Of a DNA stretch of 64,000 bases, positions 43,953 through 53,954 are shown in pieces; position 1 is the first letter of the stretch; every line of letters begins with the position of its first letter. Source of the DNA: Colimorpha_A sp045543555 (GTDB lineage Bacteria; Bacillota; Clostridia; Oscillospirales; CAG-272). The notes beneath the pieces were generated by a model. That model was not told the DNA's origin. It saw only the letters and a program-made list of their open reading frames with translations, and made no database searches. The stretch is taken from positions 177,812 through 241,811 of the forward strand of contig JAZQMQ010000024.1 in the NCBI GenBank assembly GCA_045543555.1, given 5' to 3'. Position numbers and translations under genes: made by a program.

Positions 43953-46925
43953 TTAATTTTTGTTTTTTCTGTTAGTTGGATTAAGGTCTTCTTCAGGATC
44001 ATCAGCAAACAGAGATTCTATATCGATCTCTCGGGTGGCAAAGTCGGGAACGACCATTGTTCTTGCATTTTTATCGGAAACGTGCTGACGTTTTGCTGCC
44101 GCAGCCATCGTTCTCTTTGTTTCCTTTGCCTTCTTTTCTCTTTTTGATCTGATGTAGAGCAGTAAGATCAAAGCTGCAATGAGAGTGATAAACAGTACAA
44201 TTGTAATAATTATTAGTACGATAAGTGAATCATCTGTGTTCTCTGTTACTTCCTCGGGTTCGGTGGTTATAATCGGGGTTGTAGTGCTTGATTTCTTTGT
44301 ATAAAGGAATTCAAGAGTAATGTTAGTGTCTTGAACTGAACCTGAAAGAACTGAGTTATTTACTGTATAGCCATCGATCTCATTAGCTGTAAAGCGATAA
44401 GAAGCACCTGTTGATGCCTTATAATATACTGTAGGAGCAGCAAGCGTTCCGTCAGAAAATTTATAATGAATTGTTATTGTTCGAAGGTCACTAAGATCAG
44501 CTGTTGTAAGGACAAACTCACTGAGCTTATCGTATGTGAAGGAGAACTTATCTCCAACCTTCTGATAATTGATAGGAACAAAGATTTTATTATCAACTAT
44601 AGCATAGATATTAACTATATAGCTTTCCATACCGCTTGGAATTGGAACAGCATATGATATGGGTCCGGCTACGTTAATAATTTTTCCGTCGTTTAGAAGG
44701 TCGATCTTGTAAATGATGGTAGTCTGGTTATCATTGAGGAGAACAAGATTCTTAAGGATTGAACCTACCTTTATTTTTTCAAAGCTGAGAGTGAGCTTAT
44801 CGTATGTAGATTCCGGTATTGAAATCATACATCCGGTCTTTTTGTCGGAAATCTCTTCGTATCCTGCGATAATGAATGTAATATTATTAGAATTTGCGTA
44901 GCTTTCCGCAAGTGAACCGCTTGGAGCTTTGATAATATAACCGTCAATCGTTGACTCATTAGACGAATAACCAAGAGCGTATTCACCTATAAACACTACA
45001 CTCTGAGGCACAGAAATAGTTATAATACTATTGGGACCTCTGAAGGCTGACTGACCGATTGAGGTAAGTGTTGCGGGAAGGTTAACTGTATAAAGCATCG
45101 TACAGCCTTCAAATGCACTGTTTGCTATTTCACGTACTCCCGATGGAATGTTAAGAGTTACAATCGACGTTCCTGCAAAGGCTGAAGTTCCGATTACTTG
45201 TACAGATCCGGGAATATCAATGTTTTCAATTCCGAAGCAACCTTCAAATACGCAAGAACCAATATTTGTTATTCCGCTAGAGAAGGTTACCTGTTTTATA
45301 TAATCTTTATAAATTGCCCAAGGTGCATAATCAAATGAGGGATAATTGGGCATTGCGCCCTTACCGATTATATTGAGAACACCGGTTGAGGGGCGGAATC
45401 GCCAGGTTATTTCTTCGGTAATTTCTCCGGTATCTGTATCAACGGTTTTATAATTTGTAAAGTTAAGACCGTTTTCTTCCGCATATTTTCTCGCAACTGA
45501 AGGGGTAAATGATTCTACTTCGGTTGTGAATTTTGATATTAATGTATAATCACTGTCTTCTTCGGAATACTCATATCCGATTGCGTACATACCAATATTC
45601 TTAACTTTATAAGATAAGAATATAGAACGGAGGGAAGTGCAGCCTGCAAATGCATAATCACCTATTGTATATACAGAATCGCCTACGGTGATGTTTGAAA
45701 GCTCTTTACAGTTATAGAACATACCCTCGGGTACGGATTTTACGACATCATTAATAACGAAGTTATTGATTTTTGAGCAGTATGCAAAGCAATAAGGTCC
45801 GAATTCTTTAATTGAATCGGGAAGTATTATTTGACCAATTGAGGAACATCCGTAGAATGCTCTTAAAGAAATCTTTGTAAGTGAGGACGGAAGAGAAACG
45901 TTAACGAGGGAAATACAGCCTTCAAAAGCAGATTCTTCAATTGTCTGCACTCCGTTATACATTGTAACCTTATAGAGTGAAGTACATTCCGCAAAAGCCT
46001 TAAATGGTATTTGGAAGGAGCTGATCACAGCCTGCTCAAGAGAAGTACATCCGTAGAATATTCCCTCACCAAATCCAACTATATCTTTGGGAAGGGTAAC
46101 GGAAGTAAGACCTGAGAGCTGGAATGCACGTTCTCCGATACCAATTATCTGATTGCCAATTGTGGCACTTGTGAGTGAAATACAGTTTGAGAATGCGTAA
46201 TCACCGATCGTCTTAAGTGTTTGAGGTGCAACGTATTCTTTAAGGGTATAGCAATCAGCAAATGCGTAATTTCCTATATGGGTTATGCCTTCCTCAATAA
46301 TAACCTTTTTGATTATGTATTTTCCGCTACCGTAAGCATACTGGCTCCACGGTGAGGGAAGGTCAGGGGAGTAGTCGGGCATTACACCGCCGCCGGAAAT
46401 CGTCAGAATTCCATCGGGAGTGAGTGTAAACGATATCTTATTGTTGCAATCGCCGGATATATCGGACGGGGTGAGGGGAACAAAATCAAATCCATTCGCA
46501 TTTGCATAACGCTCAGCTGCTGTTCCTTCTTCCGAGGTGATTGTAAATCCATCAATTTTTGTGTATTTGGTTCCGTCATAGTTGTATCCGAATGCATATT
46601 CGCCGATACTAACGACCGATGTGGGAATTGTTACATCGACATCTATGTTTAAGAAAGCATCTTTGCCAATACCTGTTACGGAATTTTCAATTATTAAGGA
46701 GAGAATAGATTCAGTGTAGGGATCCCAAGGGCGCTCCTCTCCATTGTAATCGGGCATATCTCCGTTTCCGCATATTACAAGAGCATTATCGGAGGTGATT
46801 TTATACGTAACTTCGGATTCTTTACATTGACCATCAATTACGTTATCAGCGTATCCTATTACACTTATTAACAGCGACATTAAAAGGACAAATAATGCAA
46901 TTAATGTCAGACGTTTGAATTTCAT
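43953..46925 (-). CDS. Large leucine-rich-repeat (BspA-like, LRR_5) surface protein
   Basis: A 990-residue cell-surface protein. I chose the ATG at 46925 (MKFKRLTLIALF), since AAAGG lies upstream and the signal peptide then starts properly; cleavage is expected after GYA. Three copies of a module with a G-x-MP(D/N)Y-x-PW core (near residues 50, 180 and 545) alternate with BspA-type repeats of about 23 residues (IGDYAFSNCISLTSATI-like). A beta domain follows, and the C-terminus has a transmembrane helix (LIVLIIITIVLFITLIAALI, about residues 900-925) and a basic, then acidic cytoplasmic tail. BspA-like proteins bind host or matrix molecules. No sortase motif is seen. Confidence 0.9.
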   Translation of the reverse strand: MKFKRLTLIALFVLLMSLLISVIGYADNVIDGQCKESEVTYKITSDNALVICGNGDMPDYNGEERPWDPYTESILSLIIENSVTGIGKDAFLNIDVDVTIPTSVVSIGEYAFGYNYDGTKYTKIDGFTITSEEGTAAERYANANGFDFVPLTPSDISGDCNNKISFTLTPDGILTISGGGVMPDYSPDLPSPWSQYAYGSGKYIIKKVIIEEGITHIGNYAFADCYTLKEYVAPQTLKTIGDYAFSNCISLTSATIGNQIIGIGERAFQLSGLTSVTLPKDIVGFGEGIFYGCTSLEQAVISSFQIPFKAFAECTSLYKVTMYNGVQTIEESAFEGCISLVNVSLPSSLTKISLRAFYGCSSIGQIILPDSIKEFGPYCFAYCSKINNFVINDVVKSVPEGMFYNCKELSNITVGDSVYTIGDYAFAGCTSLRSIFLSYKVKNIGMYAIGYEYSEEDSDYTLISKFTTEVESFTPSVARKYAEENGLNFTNYKTVDTDTGEITEEITWRFRPSTGVLNIIGKGAMPNYPSFDYAPWAIYKDYIKQVTFSSGITNIGSCVFEGCFGIENIDIPGSVQVIGTSAFAGTSIVTLNIPSGVREIANSAFEGCTMLYTVNLPATLTSIGQSAFRGPNSIITISVPQSVVFIGEYALGYSSNESTIDGYIIKAPSGSLAESYANSNNITFIIAGYEEISDKKTGCMISIPESTYDKLTLSFEKIKVGSILKNLVLLNDNQTTIIYKIDLLNDGKIINVAGPISYAVPIPSGMESYIVNIYAIVDNKIFVPINYQKVGDKFSFTYDKLSEFVLTTADLSDLRTITIHYKFSDGTLAAPTVYYKASTGASYRFTANEIDGYTVNNSVLSGSVQDTNITLEFLYTKKSSTTTPIITTEPEEVTENTDDSLIVLIIITIVLFITLIAALILLLYIRSKREKKAKETKRTMAAAAKRQHVSDKNARTMVVPDFATREIDIESLFADDPEEDLNPTNRKNKN

Positions 46926-47004
46926 ATAGAACAGAACCTTTCCGGCAAAAGCCAACGATTATTATATAAATCAGTTATTGAAGAATAAATCAACACACAT
47001 AACT

Positions 47005-47033
47005 ATTATACCACGAATTATATGAATTTTCAA
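47005..47033 (-). promoter_or_regulatory. Promoter of the LRR surface protein gene
   Basis: Minus-strand TTGAAA (47033-47028), 17-base spacer, TATAAT (47010-47005), about 80 bases before the start codon. Confidence 0.75.
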
Positions 47034-47082
47034 TAGATTTTTATTAAAATATATATTTATATTCTCATAATAATTTTCAAAC

Positions 47083-47111
47083 TTGACTAATTTAATTTTA
47101 TATAGTATAAT
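47083..47111 (+). promoter_or_regulatory. Promoter of the CNNM/CorC gene
   Basis: TTGACT (47083-47088), 17-base spacer, TATAAT (47106-47111). Confidence 0.8.
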
Positions 47112-47144
47112 ACTTAAAATTTTAAAATTTCAGAGGTGATAGTT

Positions 47145-48497
47145 TTGTCTGATCCGTTATTATGGGGTCAATTGTTTTTACAAATAATACTTATTGCAAT
47201 CAACGCTTTGTTTGCTTGCTCAGAAATTGCAATTGTTTCACTTAATGAAAAAAAGATTGAAAAAATGTCGGAAGAAGGAAATAAAAAAGCAACAAAAATA
47301 CTTAAGATGTTGCAATCTCCCGATAAATTCTTGTCTACGATACAAGTGTGTATTACACTTGCCGGCTTCTTGGGATCTGCATTTGCGGCAGGTAATTTGG
47401 CGCAGAGATTTTCAAGCTGGTTATATTATGATCTGAAATTTATCTCACTCGGTTATGAGGTTCTTGAAACGTCAAGCATAATCCTAATAACTCTGGTTCT
47501 TTCATTTTTTACTCTCATTTTCGGGGAATTGGTCCCAAAGAGAATAGCAATGAAAAATCCTGAAAAGATAGCGTTTGGACTTTGCTCGGTTATTTCATTT
47601 ATGTCGGCATTGTTCAGACCAATCATTTGGCTTCTTTCTGTATCGACTAATTTAATTTTACGTCTCTTTAGAATCGACCCAAACCACATAGATGAAGAGG
47701 TCACTGAAGAAGAAATTATGCTGATGGTTGAATCTAGCGAAGAAGACGGAAATATTGAATCTTCGGAAAAAGAAATGATTGAAAATATTTTTGAGTTCAA
47801 TAATACGACTGCTTCCGATGTTATGATACATCGTACAGAAATGACTGCTATCTCTATTGATGAATCTTTGGAAAATATAAGAAATATTATCGAGGAAACA
47901 GGCTTTTCACGTTTTCCTGTATATAAAGATGAAATTGACAATATTGTCGGCATATTAAATACAAGAAGTTTCTTAATTAACCTTACGTCAGCTTCTTCCA
48001 TGCCTCTATCCGATATAATATATACGCCAAATTTTGTTCCCGAATCGGTTCGAACAGATCAGCTTTTCAGAGATATGCAAGAAAAGAAGGTACACATGTC
48101 CATCGTCCTTGATGAGTATGGAGGAACTTCGGGTCTAATAACCATGGAGGATCTGATTGAACAGATCGTTGGTAACATTTACGATGAGACAGATACTTTT
48201 GAGGAGGATCTCGACATACAAGTTATATCTGAAAATGTATTCAGAATACAAGGTACTACCGCACTTACAAAAGTTGAAGAAGAATTATGCATTGATTTTT
48301 CAGATTCCGATGATGACCTTGATACATTGTCGGGCTTGATTTTCAGCAGATTTACTACAATTCCCGCAGATGGCGAAACTCCAGAGCTTATGATTGATAA
48401 TTTGAGGATCAAAGTTGAAGAAATAACAGAACACAGAGTCGTATCTGCTATTGTAGAGATACTTGCCGAAGAGCAGAGTAAGGATGAAGATGAATAA
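47145..48497 (+). CDS. CNNM/CorC-HlyC family transporter-like protein (DUF21-CBS-CorC)
   Basis: A 450-residue protein. The start is uncertain: the TTG at 47145 is well placed after AGAGGTGAT, while GTG at 47136 lies inside that site; I favour TTG. Residues 1 to about 180 form the DUF21/CNNM membrane domain (FACSEIAIVSLNEKKIEKM, LIFGELVPKRIAMKNPEKI). Residues about 205-325 are a CBS pair that senses nucleotides (VMIHRTEMTAI, MSIVLDEYGGTSGLITMEDLIEQIVGNI). Residues about 355-440 form the CorC_HlyC domain. Such proteins export Mg2+ or Co2+. The older name hemolysin is misleading. A terminator follows. Confidence 0.93.
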   Translation: MSDPLLWGQLFLQIILIAINALFACSEIAIVSLNEKKIEKMSEEGNKKATKILKMLQSPDKFLSTIQVCITLAGFLGSAFAAGNLAQRFSSWLYYDLKFISLGYEVLETSSIILITLVLSFFTLIFGELVPKRIAMKNPEKIAFGLCSVISFMSALFRPIIWLLSVSTNLILRLFRIDPNHIDEEVTEEEIMLMVESSEEDGNIESSEKEMIENIFEFNNTTASDVMIHRTEMTAISIDESLENIRNIIEETGFSRFPVYKDEIDNIVGILNTRSFLINLTSASSMPLSDIIYTPNFVPESVRTDQLFRDMQEKKVHMSIVLDEYGGTSGLITMEDLIEQIVGNIYDETDTFEEDLDIQVISENVFRIQGTTALTKVEEELCIDFSDSDDDLDTLSGLIFSRFTTIPADGETPELMIDNLRIKVEEITEHRVVSAIVEILAEEQSKDEDE

Positions 48498-48502
48498 AAA
48501 TT

Positions 48503-48539
48503 ACAGCTCGTCAAGCAATTGGCTTGACGAGCTGTTTTT
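48503..48539. terminator. Terminator between the CorC-like and HAD genes
   Basis: Stem ACAGCTCGTCAAGC (48503-48516) with GCTTGACGAGCTGT (48522-48535) and a T-run. It can serve both convergent genes. Confidence 0.85.
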
Positions 48540-49188
48540 ATATGCTCAATAGTAGTTTTGACAGTTCATAGACCGTTTTGACAGTATAATCAGCGCCGCT
48601 TGAGATAAGCTCATCTCTTGAACCGTACCCATACTCAACACCGATGGTCAGAAGGGAAGATTTGTTGCCTCCGATCATATCGTGTAGACGGTCACCAACC
48701 ATTACACATTCGCTTCTATCGTTAATATTAGCAATTTTGAGTGCATGCTCGATAACATCGTGCTTATCAACTCGTTCTCCGTTTAAAAGCGAGCCGCTTA
48801 CTGCAGTAAAATAATTACCGATATTAAAGTGGTCAAGTATTCTTATTGCAAATATTTCCGGCTTTGACGTTGCAAGAATAATTTTCTTATCCTCAGCAAC
48901 AAGAGCTTTGAGCATTTCGTTTATGTCGCTATACAGCTTGTTTTCAAATATTCCTCTGTCCTTAAAATATTCTCTGTATATGCTTACTGCATTTATAGAT
49001 TCTTCTTTTGAAAAGCCGTAATATTTTTCAAAAGATTCAGACAATGGAGGTCCAATGAAACAATTAAGCTCTGTTTTGTCTGATACGTTAATACCGTATC
49101 TTTCAAGAGCATAAGCAACGGAATTTGTAATTCCTTCTGCGGGATCTGTCAGCGTGCCGTCCAGATCAAATAATACATATTTTATCAT
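48538..49188 (-). CDS. HAD-family hydrolase, phosphoglycolate phosphatase-like
   Basis: A 216-residue HAD phosphatase. Motif I LFDLDGTLTDPAEG is at residues about 5-18, motif II is ILATSKPE, motif III Lys follows, and motif IV is MVGDRLHDMIGG. A helical cap sits between motifs I and II (subfamily IA). It resembles Gph/PpaX/PGPase-type enzymes; the substrate cannot be told. It starts 3 bases after the MacB-like gene and is likely co-transcribed. Confidence 0.88.
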   Translation of the reverse strand: MIKYVLFDLDGTLTDPAEGITNSVAYALERYGINVSDKTELNCFIGPPLSESFEKYYGFSKEESINAVSIYREYFKDRGIFENKLYSDINEMLKALVAEDKKIILATSKPEIFAIRILDHFNIGNYFTAVSGSLLNGERVDKHDVIEHALKIANINDRSECVMVGDRLHDMIGGNKSSLLTIGVEYGYGSRDELISSGADYTVKTVYELSKLLLSI

Positions 49189-49191
49189 ATT

Positions 49192-52176
49192 TTATTCTGT
49201 CCTTAGCGCAATAACGGGATCTTTCTTTGCAGCGCTCCTTGAAGGAATGAGGCCCGAAATAAGTGTTAGTACAAAGCTGATTGTTACGAGAGCGATGGCA
49301 ACGTCCGGAGGCAGATAAGCCTTAAGACCGGGAATTCCCGTGAGCGCATACAGTATTGCATTGATAGGAATGCAGATTAGGTATGTGAATCCTACTCCGA
49401 TAAGTCCTGAAATTAAGCCTATGATTATTGTTTCTGCATTAAACATTCCGCAAACGTTCTTTTTGGATGCTCCAATTGCGCGAAGTATTCCTATTTCCTT
49501 TGTTCTTTCCTGAACAGAGATCAAGGTAATAACGCCAATCATAATTGAGGATACAATGAGAGATACGCTTACGAATGCGGCTAGTACGTAGGTAATTGCA
49601 TCGATTATAGTTGTAATGGATGACATCATTATACCCATATAATCGGTATATTCAATGCGTGAGATCTTATCAACTTTCTTATTATAATTATTGATCAGTT
49701 CCTCAATTGTATCTTTATTTGCAAAAGAGCTTGCATAAAGGTTTATAGATAATGGCTGTTCAAGTTCGACATAGCCTAGTTTGATCAGGTTATCCTCGTA
49801 AGTTGAAGGCGAAAATTCGAGTACCTGGTCATAGTAACTTGCGCATTGCTGGTTTGTGTAGGTTGGCAGAGCTTCATCAAGCATTTGTGCAACTTGATCA
49901 CTGCTCATGGACGAAAAATTGTTTTCTACACCTTGAGCATAAGCATTTTCAATCTGTTTTTTAATGTTGTCTGATACGAGCTTTTTGATCTCGTCATCTG
50001 TCATTGATTCGATATAACCTCTTATGTCTTCTTCAGTGACAGCGGTGCTTTGTTGCATAACATAGTTAATTATTTGCTCTTTCATTTGTTCAATTGTAAA
50101 CATTGAAAGCTGCTGTTCAACCTGTTTATTAACCCAGTTGGGATCGGGTATAGACATGATTTTAACGAAAATCTCGGCTTTACCTGCTGTGTCAAGATTT
50201 TTGATATGATCTTTAAATGCGTCTGCTTTTGTTGTTATGTCTATTTTTCCTTCAGTATCCGCGAAGGGAAGGCCCGTAAATATATCGGTACCGGGATTCT
50301 GAAGCTGTGCAACAATAGAATTTGTTGTTTTGTTCTGCTCAATGATGTATTCTGTCAGCATATGCGTGTAGCAGAGAGTACCCTGAAGCATATTTGTTGT
50401 TGCATCTTCATTGAGCTTGATTATTCCTGTTACTTTGAGGGGAACAGCGTTTGCATAGAGTATATCGAGGGAAGACTGGTTTTCTGATTGATCTTCATAA
50501 AGACCGTTTACCTCTCGGAAGCAGTTACCATTGAGAATGGTTCTGAATTCCATATCACATATTTCTTCATAAGACCATTTGGACGTTACAAAATCAACTG
50601 ACGCACCATCGACAGCGGCATTTACAATTTTATCAATTTCTTCATCTGAAAGAAGGCCAAGTGAATAAAGGGTCATGTCATCGATTTCGTTTTTCTCGTC
50701 AACGACAACAAGTATTTCATTATAGCTATTGGGCCAGCTTCCGTAGATTAAGTCGTATTGCTTTTCAATCAACGGATTGATCGGTGAACCGTCCTTTGCA
50801 GGAAGCATTTCCTGCCATAAGGTTGTCATAGGATTTGAACTTGAACCGGAAAGCATTGAAAGCATGCCCGTGTCGCCACCACCCATCGAACCGTTTATCT
50901 TACCAATATACTTGATAAGCATATCTCTAATGAGCTTTTCTGTATCCGATTTAATTATCTTTCCGTCTACGTTCTTTGTATAAATGGGCAACTGAATATT
51001 GTAGGTATACTGTATTCCGTTTATCGCGTCATCGTATTTTTTGAAATCTTCCGATGACATATTTGCTTCGATATATTTTTTGAATGATTTAAGGTCATTC
51101 TGTTTTGCTTCAAGCTTGCTAAGAGTATTGACGAGATCATATAAAACAGGCTTTTGATAAATGGCATCATTTTTATGATCTCTGTCTGAATTTGCAGCAC
51201 TGATGAACGTTTCCATTAACGTACCAATGCTTATATGCTGTGCTTCAAGTGTTATCGGATAAGAAGACAGGGTATTTTCCTGAACCATCGAAATATAGTT
51301 TCTCATTCCTTGTGAAACCGCAAAAATAAGAGCTATTCCAATAATTCCTATGCTTCCGGCAAAGGAAGTTAATAACGTTCTACCTTTTTTGGTTATGAGA
51401 TTTCGCAGAGAAAGACCGAATGAAGTGAATGGTGACATGGAAGGCTTTTTAATTTTAATCTTCTTGTCTTCCGGTGTTTCTTTTATAATTTCTTCATCGC
51501 TAACGGGATCAGAATCGGAAACAATTACACCGTCAAGCATTTTTACGGTTCTAGTTGCGTAGATATCTGCAAGCTCGGGGTTATGCGTTACCATAAGGAC
51601 AAGTCTTTGCTTGGAAATTTCTTTTAAGATCTCCATTACCTGTACGCTTGTCTCAGAATCAAGAGCACCTGTTGGTTCGTCCGCAAGAATAATATCGGGG
51701 TCATTAACAATAGCACGCGCAATGGCTACTCTCTGCATCTGACCTCCTGACATTTCTGAGGGCCTTTTATTTAGCTGACTTTCAAGTCCAACTGCTTTAA
51801 TTGCTTCCTTTGCACGTCTTCTTCTTTCGCTTTTTTTCACACCGGAAAGTGTTAGTGCAAGCTCCACGTTTTGAAGCACAGTCTGATGAGGAATAAGGTT
51901 ATAGCTTTGGAACACAAATCCAACAGAATGGTTTCTGTAAGTATCCCAATCCCTATCTGTATAGTTTTTTGTTGATCTACCGTTTATGATAAGATCACCG
52001 TTATTATATCTGTCTAGACCTCCAATGATGTTAAGAAGCGTTGTTTTTCCGCATCCGGACTGACCAAGAATGCATACAAATTCGCTCTGTCTGAAGTTAA
52101 GATCGACTCCTTTGAGTGCGCTTACTATCTCACTTCCCATAACGTAATTTTTGATTATCCGTTTAAGTTGAAGCAT
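49192..52176 (-). CDS. MacB/FtsX-type ABC transporter, ATPase and permease fused (994 residues)
   Basis: The N-terminal ATPase (residues 1 to about 230) has Walker A GQSGCGKTT, signature MSGGQMQRV, Walker B ILADEPTGALD and THNPE. A first membrane helix (about 275-297) leads into a very large extracellular region (about 300-845). The last 150 residues hold three helices with the FtsX/MacB core (LITLISVQERTKEIGILRAIGASKKNV). This is a type VII ABC mechanotransmitter, in the group that includes peptide resistance pumps and cell-wall enzyme regulators. The extracellular region is larger than in MacB and rich in helical, charged repeats. Fusion of ATPase and permease is common in this clostridial group. 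Confidence 0.9.
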   Translation of the reverse strand: MLQLKRIIKNYVMGSEIVSALKGVDLNFRQSEFVCILGQSGCGKTTLLNIIGGLDRYNNGDLIINGRSTKNYTDRDWDTYRNHSVGFVFQSYNLIPHQTVLQNVELALTLSGVKKSERRRRAKEAIKAVGLESQLNKRPSEMSGGQMQRVAIARAIVNDPDIILADEPTGALDSETSVQVMEILKEISKQRLVLMVTHNPELADIYATRTVKMLDGVIVSDSDPVSDEEIIKETPEDKKIKIKKPSMSPFTSFGLSLRNLITKKGRTLLTSFAGSIGIIGIALIFAVSQGMRNYISMVQENTLSSYPITLEAQHISIGTLMETFISAANSDRDHKNDAIYQKPVLYDLVNTLSKLEAKQNDLKSFKKYIEANMSSEDFKKYDDAINGIQYTYNIQLPIYTKNVDGKIIKSDTEKLIRDMLIKYIGKINGSMGGGDTGMLSMLSGSSSNPMTTLWQEMLPAKDGSPINPLIEKQYDLIYGSWPNSYNEILVVVDEKNEIDDMTLYSLGLLSDEEIDKIVNAAVDGASVDFVTSKWSYEEICDMEFRTILNGNCFREVNGLYEDQSENQSSLDILYANAVPLKVTGIIKLNEDATTNMLQGTLCYTHMLTEYIIEQNKTTNSIVAQLQNPGTDIFTGLPFADTEGKIDITTKADAFKDHIKNLDTAGKAEIFVKIMSIPDPNWVNKQVEQQLSMFTIEQMKEQIINYVMQQSTAVTEEDIRGYIESMTDDEIKKLVSDNIKKQIENAYAQGVENNFSSMSSDQVAQMLDEALPTYTNQQCASYYDQVLEFSPSTYEDNLIKLGYVELEQPLSINLYASSFANKDTIEELINNYNKKVDKISRIEYTDYMGIMMSSITTIIDAITYVLAAFVSVSLIVSSIMIGVITLISVQERTKEIGILRAIGASKKNVCGMFNAETIIIGLISGLIGVGFTYLICIPINAILYALTGIPGLKAYLPPDVAIALVTISFVLTLISGLIPSRSAAKKDPVIALRTE

Positions 52177-52273
52177 TGTATCCTATCTCCGTAAATATTT
52201 TCAGATAGATTATATATTATATTTATAACGAAATAATGAATAAAAATATTAAGAATTGTAAATCAGAAAATAA

Positions 52274-52301
52274 AACCGAGATCAAAGGAAAGATCTCGGT
52301 T
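52274..52301. terminator. Terminator after the 186-residue gene
   Basis: AACCGAGATC (52274-52283) pairs with GATCTCGGTT (52292-52301), and the minus strand then has TTTTATTTT. Confidence 0.75.
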
Positions 52302-52309
52302 ATTTTATA

Positions 52310-52870
52310 CTAGTTTTGCTTTTCGACGTAGGGGTTAACGTATTTTGAATATGTCTTTACGTATGATGATCTGAACGTAACTGCGTTGATGGAAGAATAC
52401 GGAATAGTTAATATATTCTCACTCCATTTTCCTGCGCCGTCGAAGCTTCTGAATTTAATTGATATATCACTAACAGCCAGAATACGTCCTACAAAAAAGA
52501 ATATTTCATCTTTGTTTGGAACAGTACCCTCAATTATAACATTTTCATTGGATTTGAGTAAGAAATTAAAAACAGATGCGAATGAAGATATATCAATATC
52601 AGGTGTTTTCAGCTTTTGGATATTACCTTCTGCTATATGTATCTTCAAATACGTTTGTTTAATTTCTTTTATTGCGATAACGTCTGAAACACGTCTTATT
52701 GTGTATCCGTCCAAAACAAAATCTCTGTCAACAACAGACAAGAAAAGTTCTTTTGAAATAAGCAGAGGAAACAGCATTTCGATATAATCGTTGTAACTAA
52801 ACTTGACCTGAGCGACCGTAGAATTGGAGGCGCAGATATCGAGAATATGTAGTGTATCTTTATTTATCAT
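52310..52870 (-). CDS. Hypothetical protein of 186 residues in a rhaM/SGNH operon
   Basis: I do not recognise this protein. It has no membrane segment or signal peptide, is rich in beta-prone and hydrophobic residues, and the part VVDRDFVLDGYTIRRVSDVIAIKEI looks like the strands of an Sm/SH3-type barrel. The second half (ENVIIEGTVPNKDEIFFFVGRILAVSD, IPYSSINAVTFRSSYV) looks like a repeat of the same fold, so two small barrels are possible. AGGAGG is 5-6 bases before the ATG. It starts 18 bases after the SGNH gene and is probably co-transcribed. Confidence 0.6.
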   Translation of the reverse strand: MINKDTLHILDICASNSTVAQVKFSYNDYIEMLFPLLISKELFLSVVDRDFVLDGYTIRRVSDVIAIKEIKQTYLKIHIAEGNIQKLKTPDIDISSFASVFNFLLKSNENVIIEGTVPNKDEIFFFVGRILAVSDISIKFRSFDGAGKWSENILTIPYSSINAVTFRSSYVKTYSKYVNPYVEKQN

Positions 52871-52888
52871 CTGTACCTCCTATAATCA

Positions 52889-53944
52889 TTAAATATTCAA
52901 CATTTTCTTGAGTGTGGGGATGATTGCATATGCCATGCTGAGGAATCCGCAGTCGTTTGGATGGCAGTTGTCAACAAGTGCGTGCTCAGCAAATCTCTCT
53001 TCAATAAGCTCGTTTCCGGGTATGAAATATACGTTTTTGTCACCTTCAGCAACAGCAGCTTTATAGGTCTGCATAACCACCTCGAGTCTCATCTTCTCAT
53101 CGTTTGTCAGATGATACTTGGGACGAGTAAGAAGTAGTATGGGCAGATCGGGGTGGTGCTTACGTACGTTGTCAAATAAAGGCTTGTGAGTAGCCTTAAG
53201 ATGCTCAACTGTGGGCGCGTTATGGTCGTAATCAAGAACAAAGGCAGACATTTCAAGGGATGCGATATAATCTGAAATTGCCTGCTCGCCCTTTGCGTTG
53301 CCTGAGAATCCGAGATTAATGTGGTCAACGTTGAGAATTCGGCTGATTACGCTTTGATAAGCATTGCTTGGTCTTGATGCACATCCGCCCTGAGTGATGG
53401 ACGAGCCGTAGTAAACTACGGGCAGAGTAATATCGTACGGCGTTGCACTGCTAAGCGATGCACCTTCCTTAAGACCTATATTAATTTCGGAAACTCCGGA
53501 ATATAGGGGCATATTTAATGTGTAGTCGGATTCTTCGCTTTTGCCTGTGTCAATGATTCCCTCAAGAATACATGTTTCACTTATTTTAGGACCGGGTGTA
53601 TATGTGCCAACGTATATACCGTTTCTGAAGAGGTCAAGTCCTATTGAGCCTGTGAAAGGGAAGTGCGGCATTTTTTCAACAACATTATATGTGATATATA
53701 CAGCAACGTAAGGGCTATTAGTTTTAAATCTTACTCGACCGCCTGCGGTATGAGTATGCAGGTAATGTACTCCCTCACTTGTGTTTTTTGCAACGTCTTC
53801 AGGAATTCTTCTGTATTTGCCATTATCAAGATATACGCCGTGAATTGAGAATTCTTTTCTGCTTTCGACATTAACGTAAGTAAGACCTTCTCTTGAAATT
53901 GTACTGTTAACAGCAAAATTCTTGTCAAAGGAAGAAATATCCAT
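52889..53944 (-). CDS. SGNH/GDSL-type esterase, probable carbohydrate deacetylase
   Basis: A 351-residue protein. Residues about 1-165 form a beta-sandwich (GGRVRFKTNSPYVAVYITY, GSIGLDLF), similar to the GxDLY domain that precedes some GDSL lipases. Residues about 170-351 form the SGNH catalytic domain: block I Ser in GSSITQGG, block II Gly in GFSGNA, block III Asn/His in DYDHNAP, and block V Asp-x-x-His in DNCHPND. No signal peptide is visible, so it would act on cytosolic or imported substrates. It follows rhaM by 10 bases with GAGAGG as ribosome binding site. Deacetylation of a rhamnose-containing oligosaccharide is a possible role. Confidence 0.85.
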   Translation of the reverse strand: MDISSFDKNFAVNSTISREGLTYVNVESRKEFSIHGVYLDNGKYRRIPEDVAKNTSEGVHYLHTHTAGGRVRFKTNSPYVAVYITYNVVEKMPHFPFTGSIGLDLFRNGIYVGTYTPGPKISETCILEGIIDTGKSEESDYTLNMPLYSGVSEINIGLKEGASLSSATPYDITLPVVYYGSSITQGGCASRPSNAYQSVISRILNVDHINLGFSGNAKGEQAISDYIASLEMSAFVLDYDHNAPTVEHLKATHKPLFDNVRKHHPDLPILLLTRPKYHLTNDEKMRLEVVMQTYKAAVAEGDKNVYFIPGNELIEERFAEHALVDNCHPNDCGFLSMAYAIIPTLKKMLNI

Positions 53945-53954
53945 AATTTACCTC

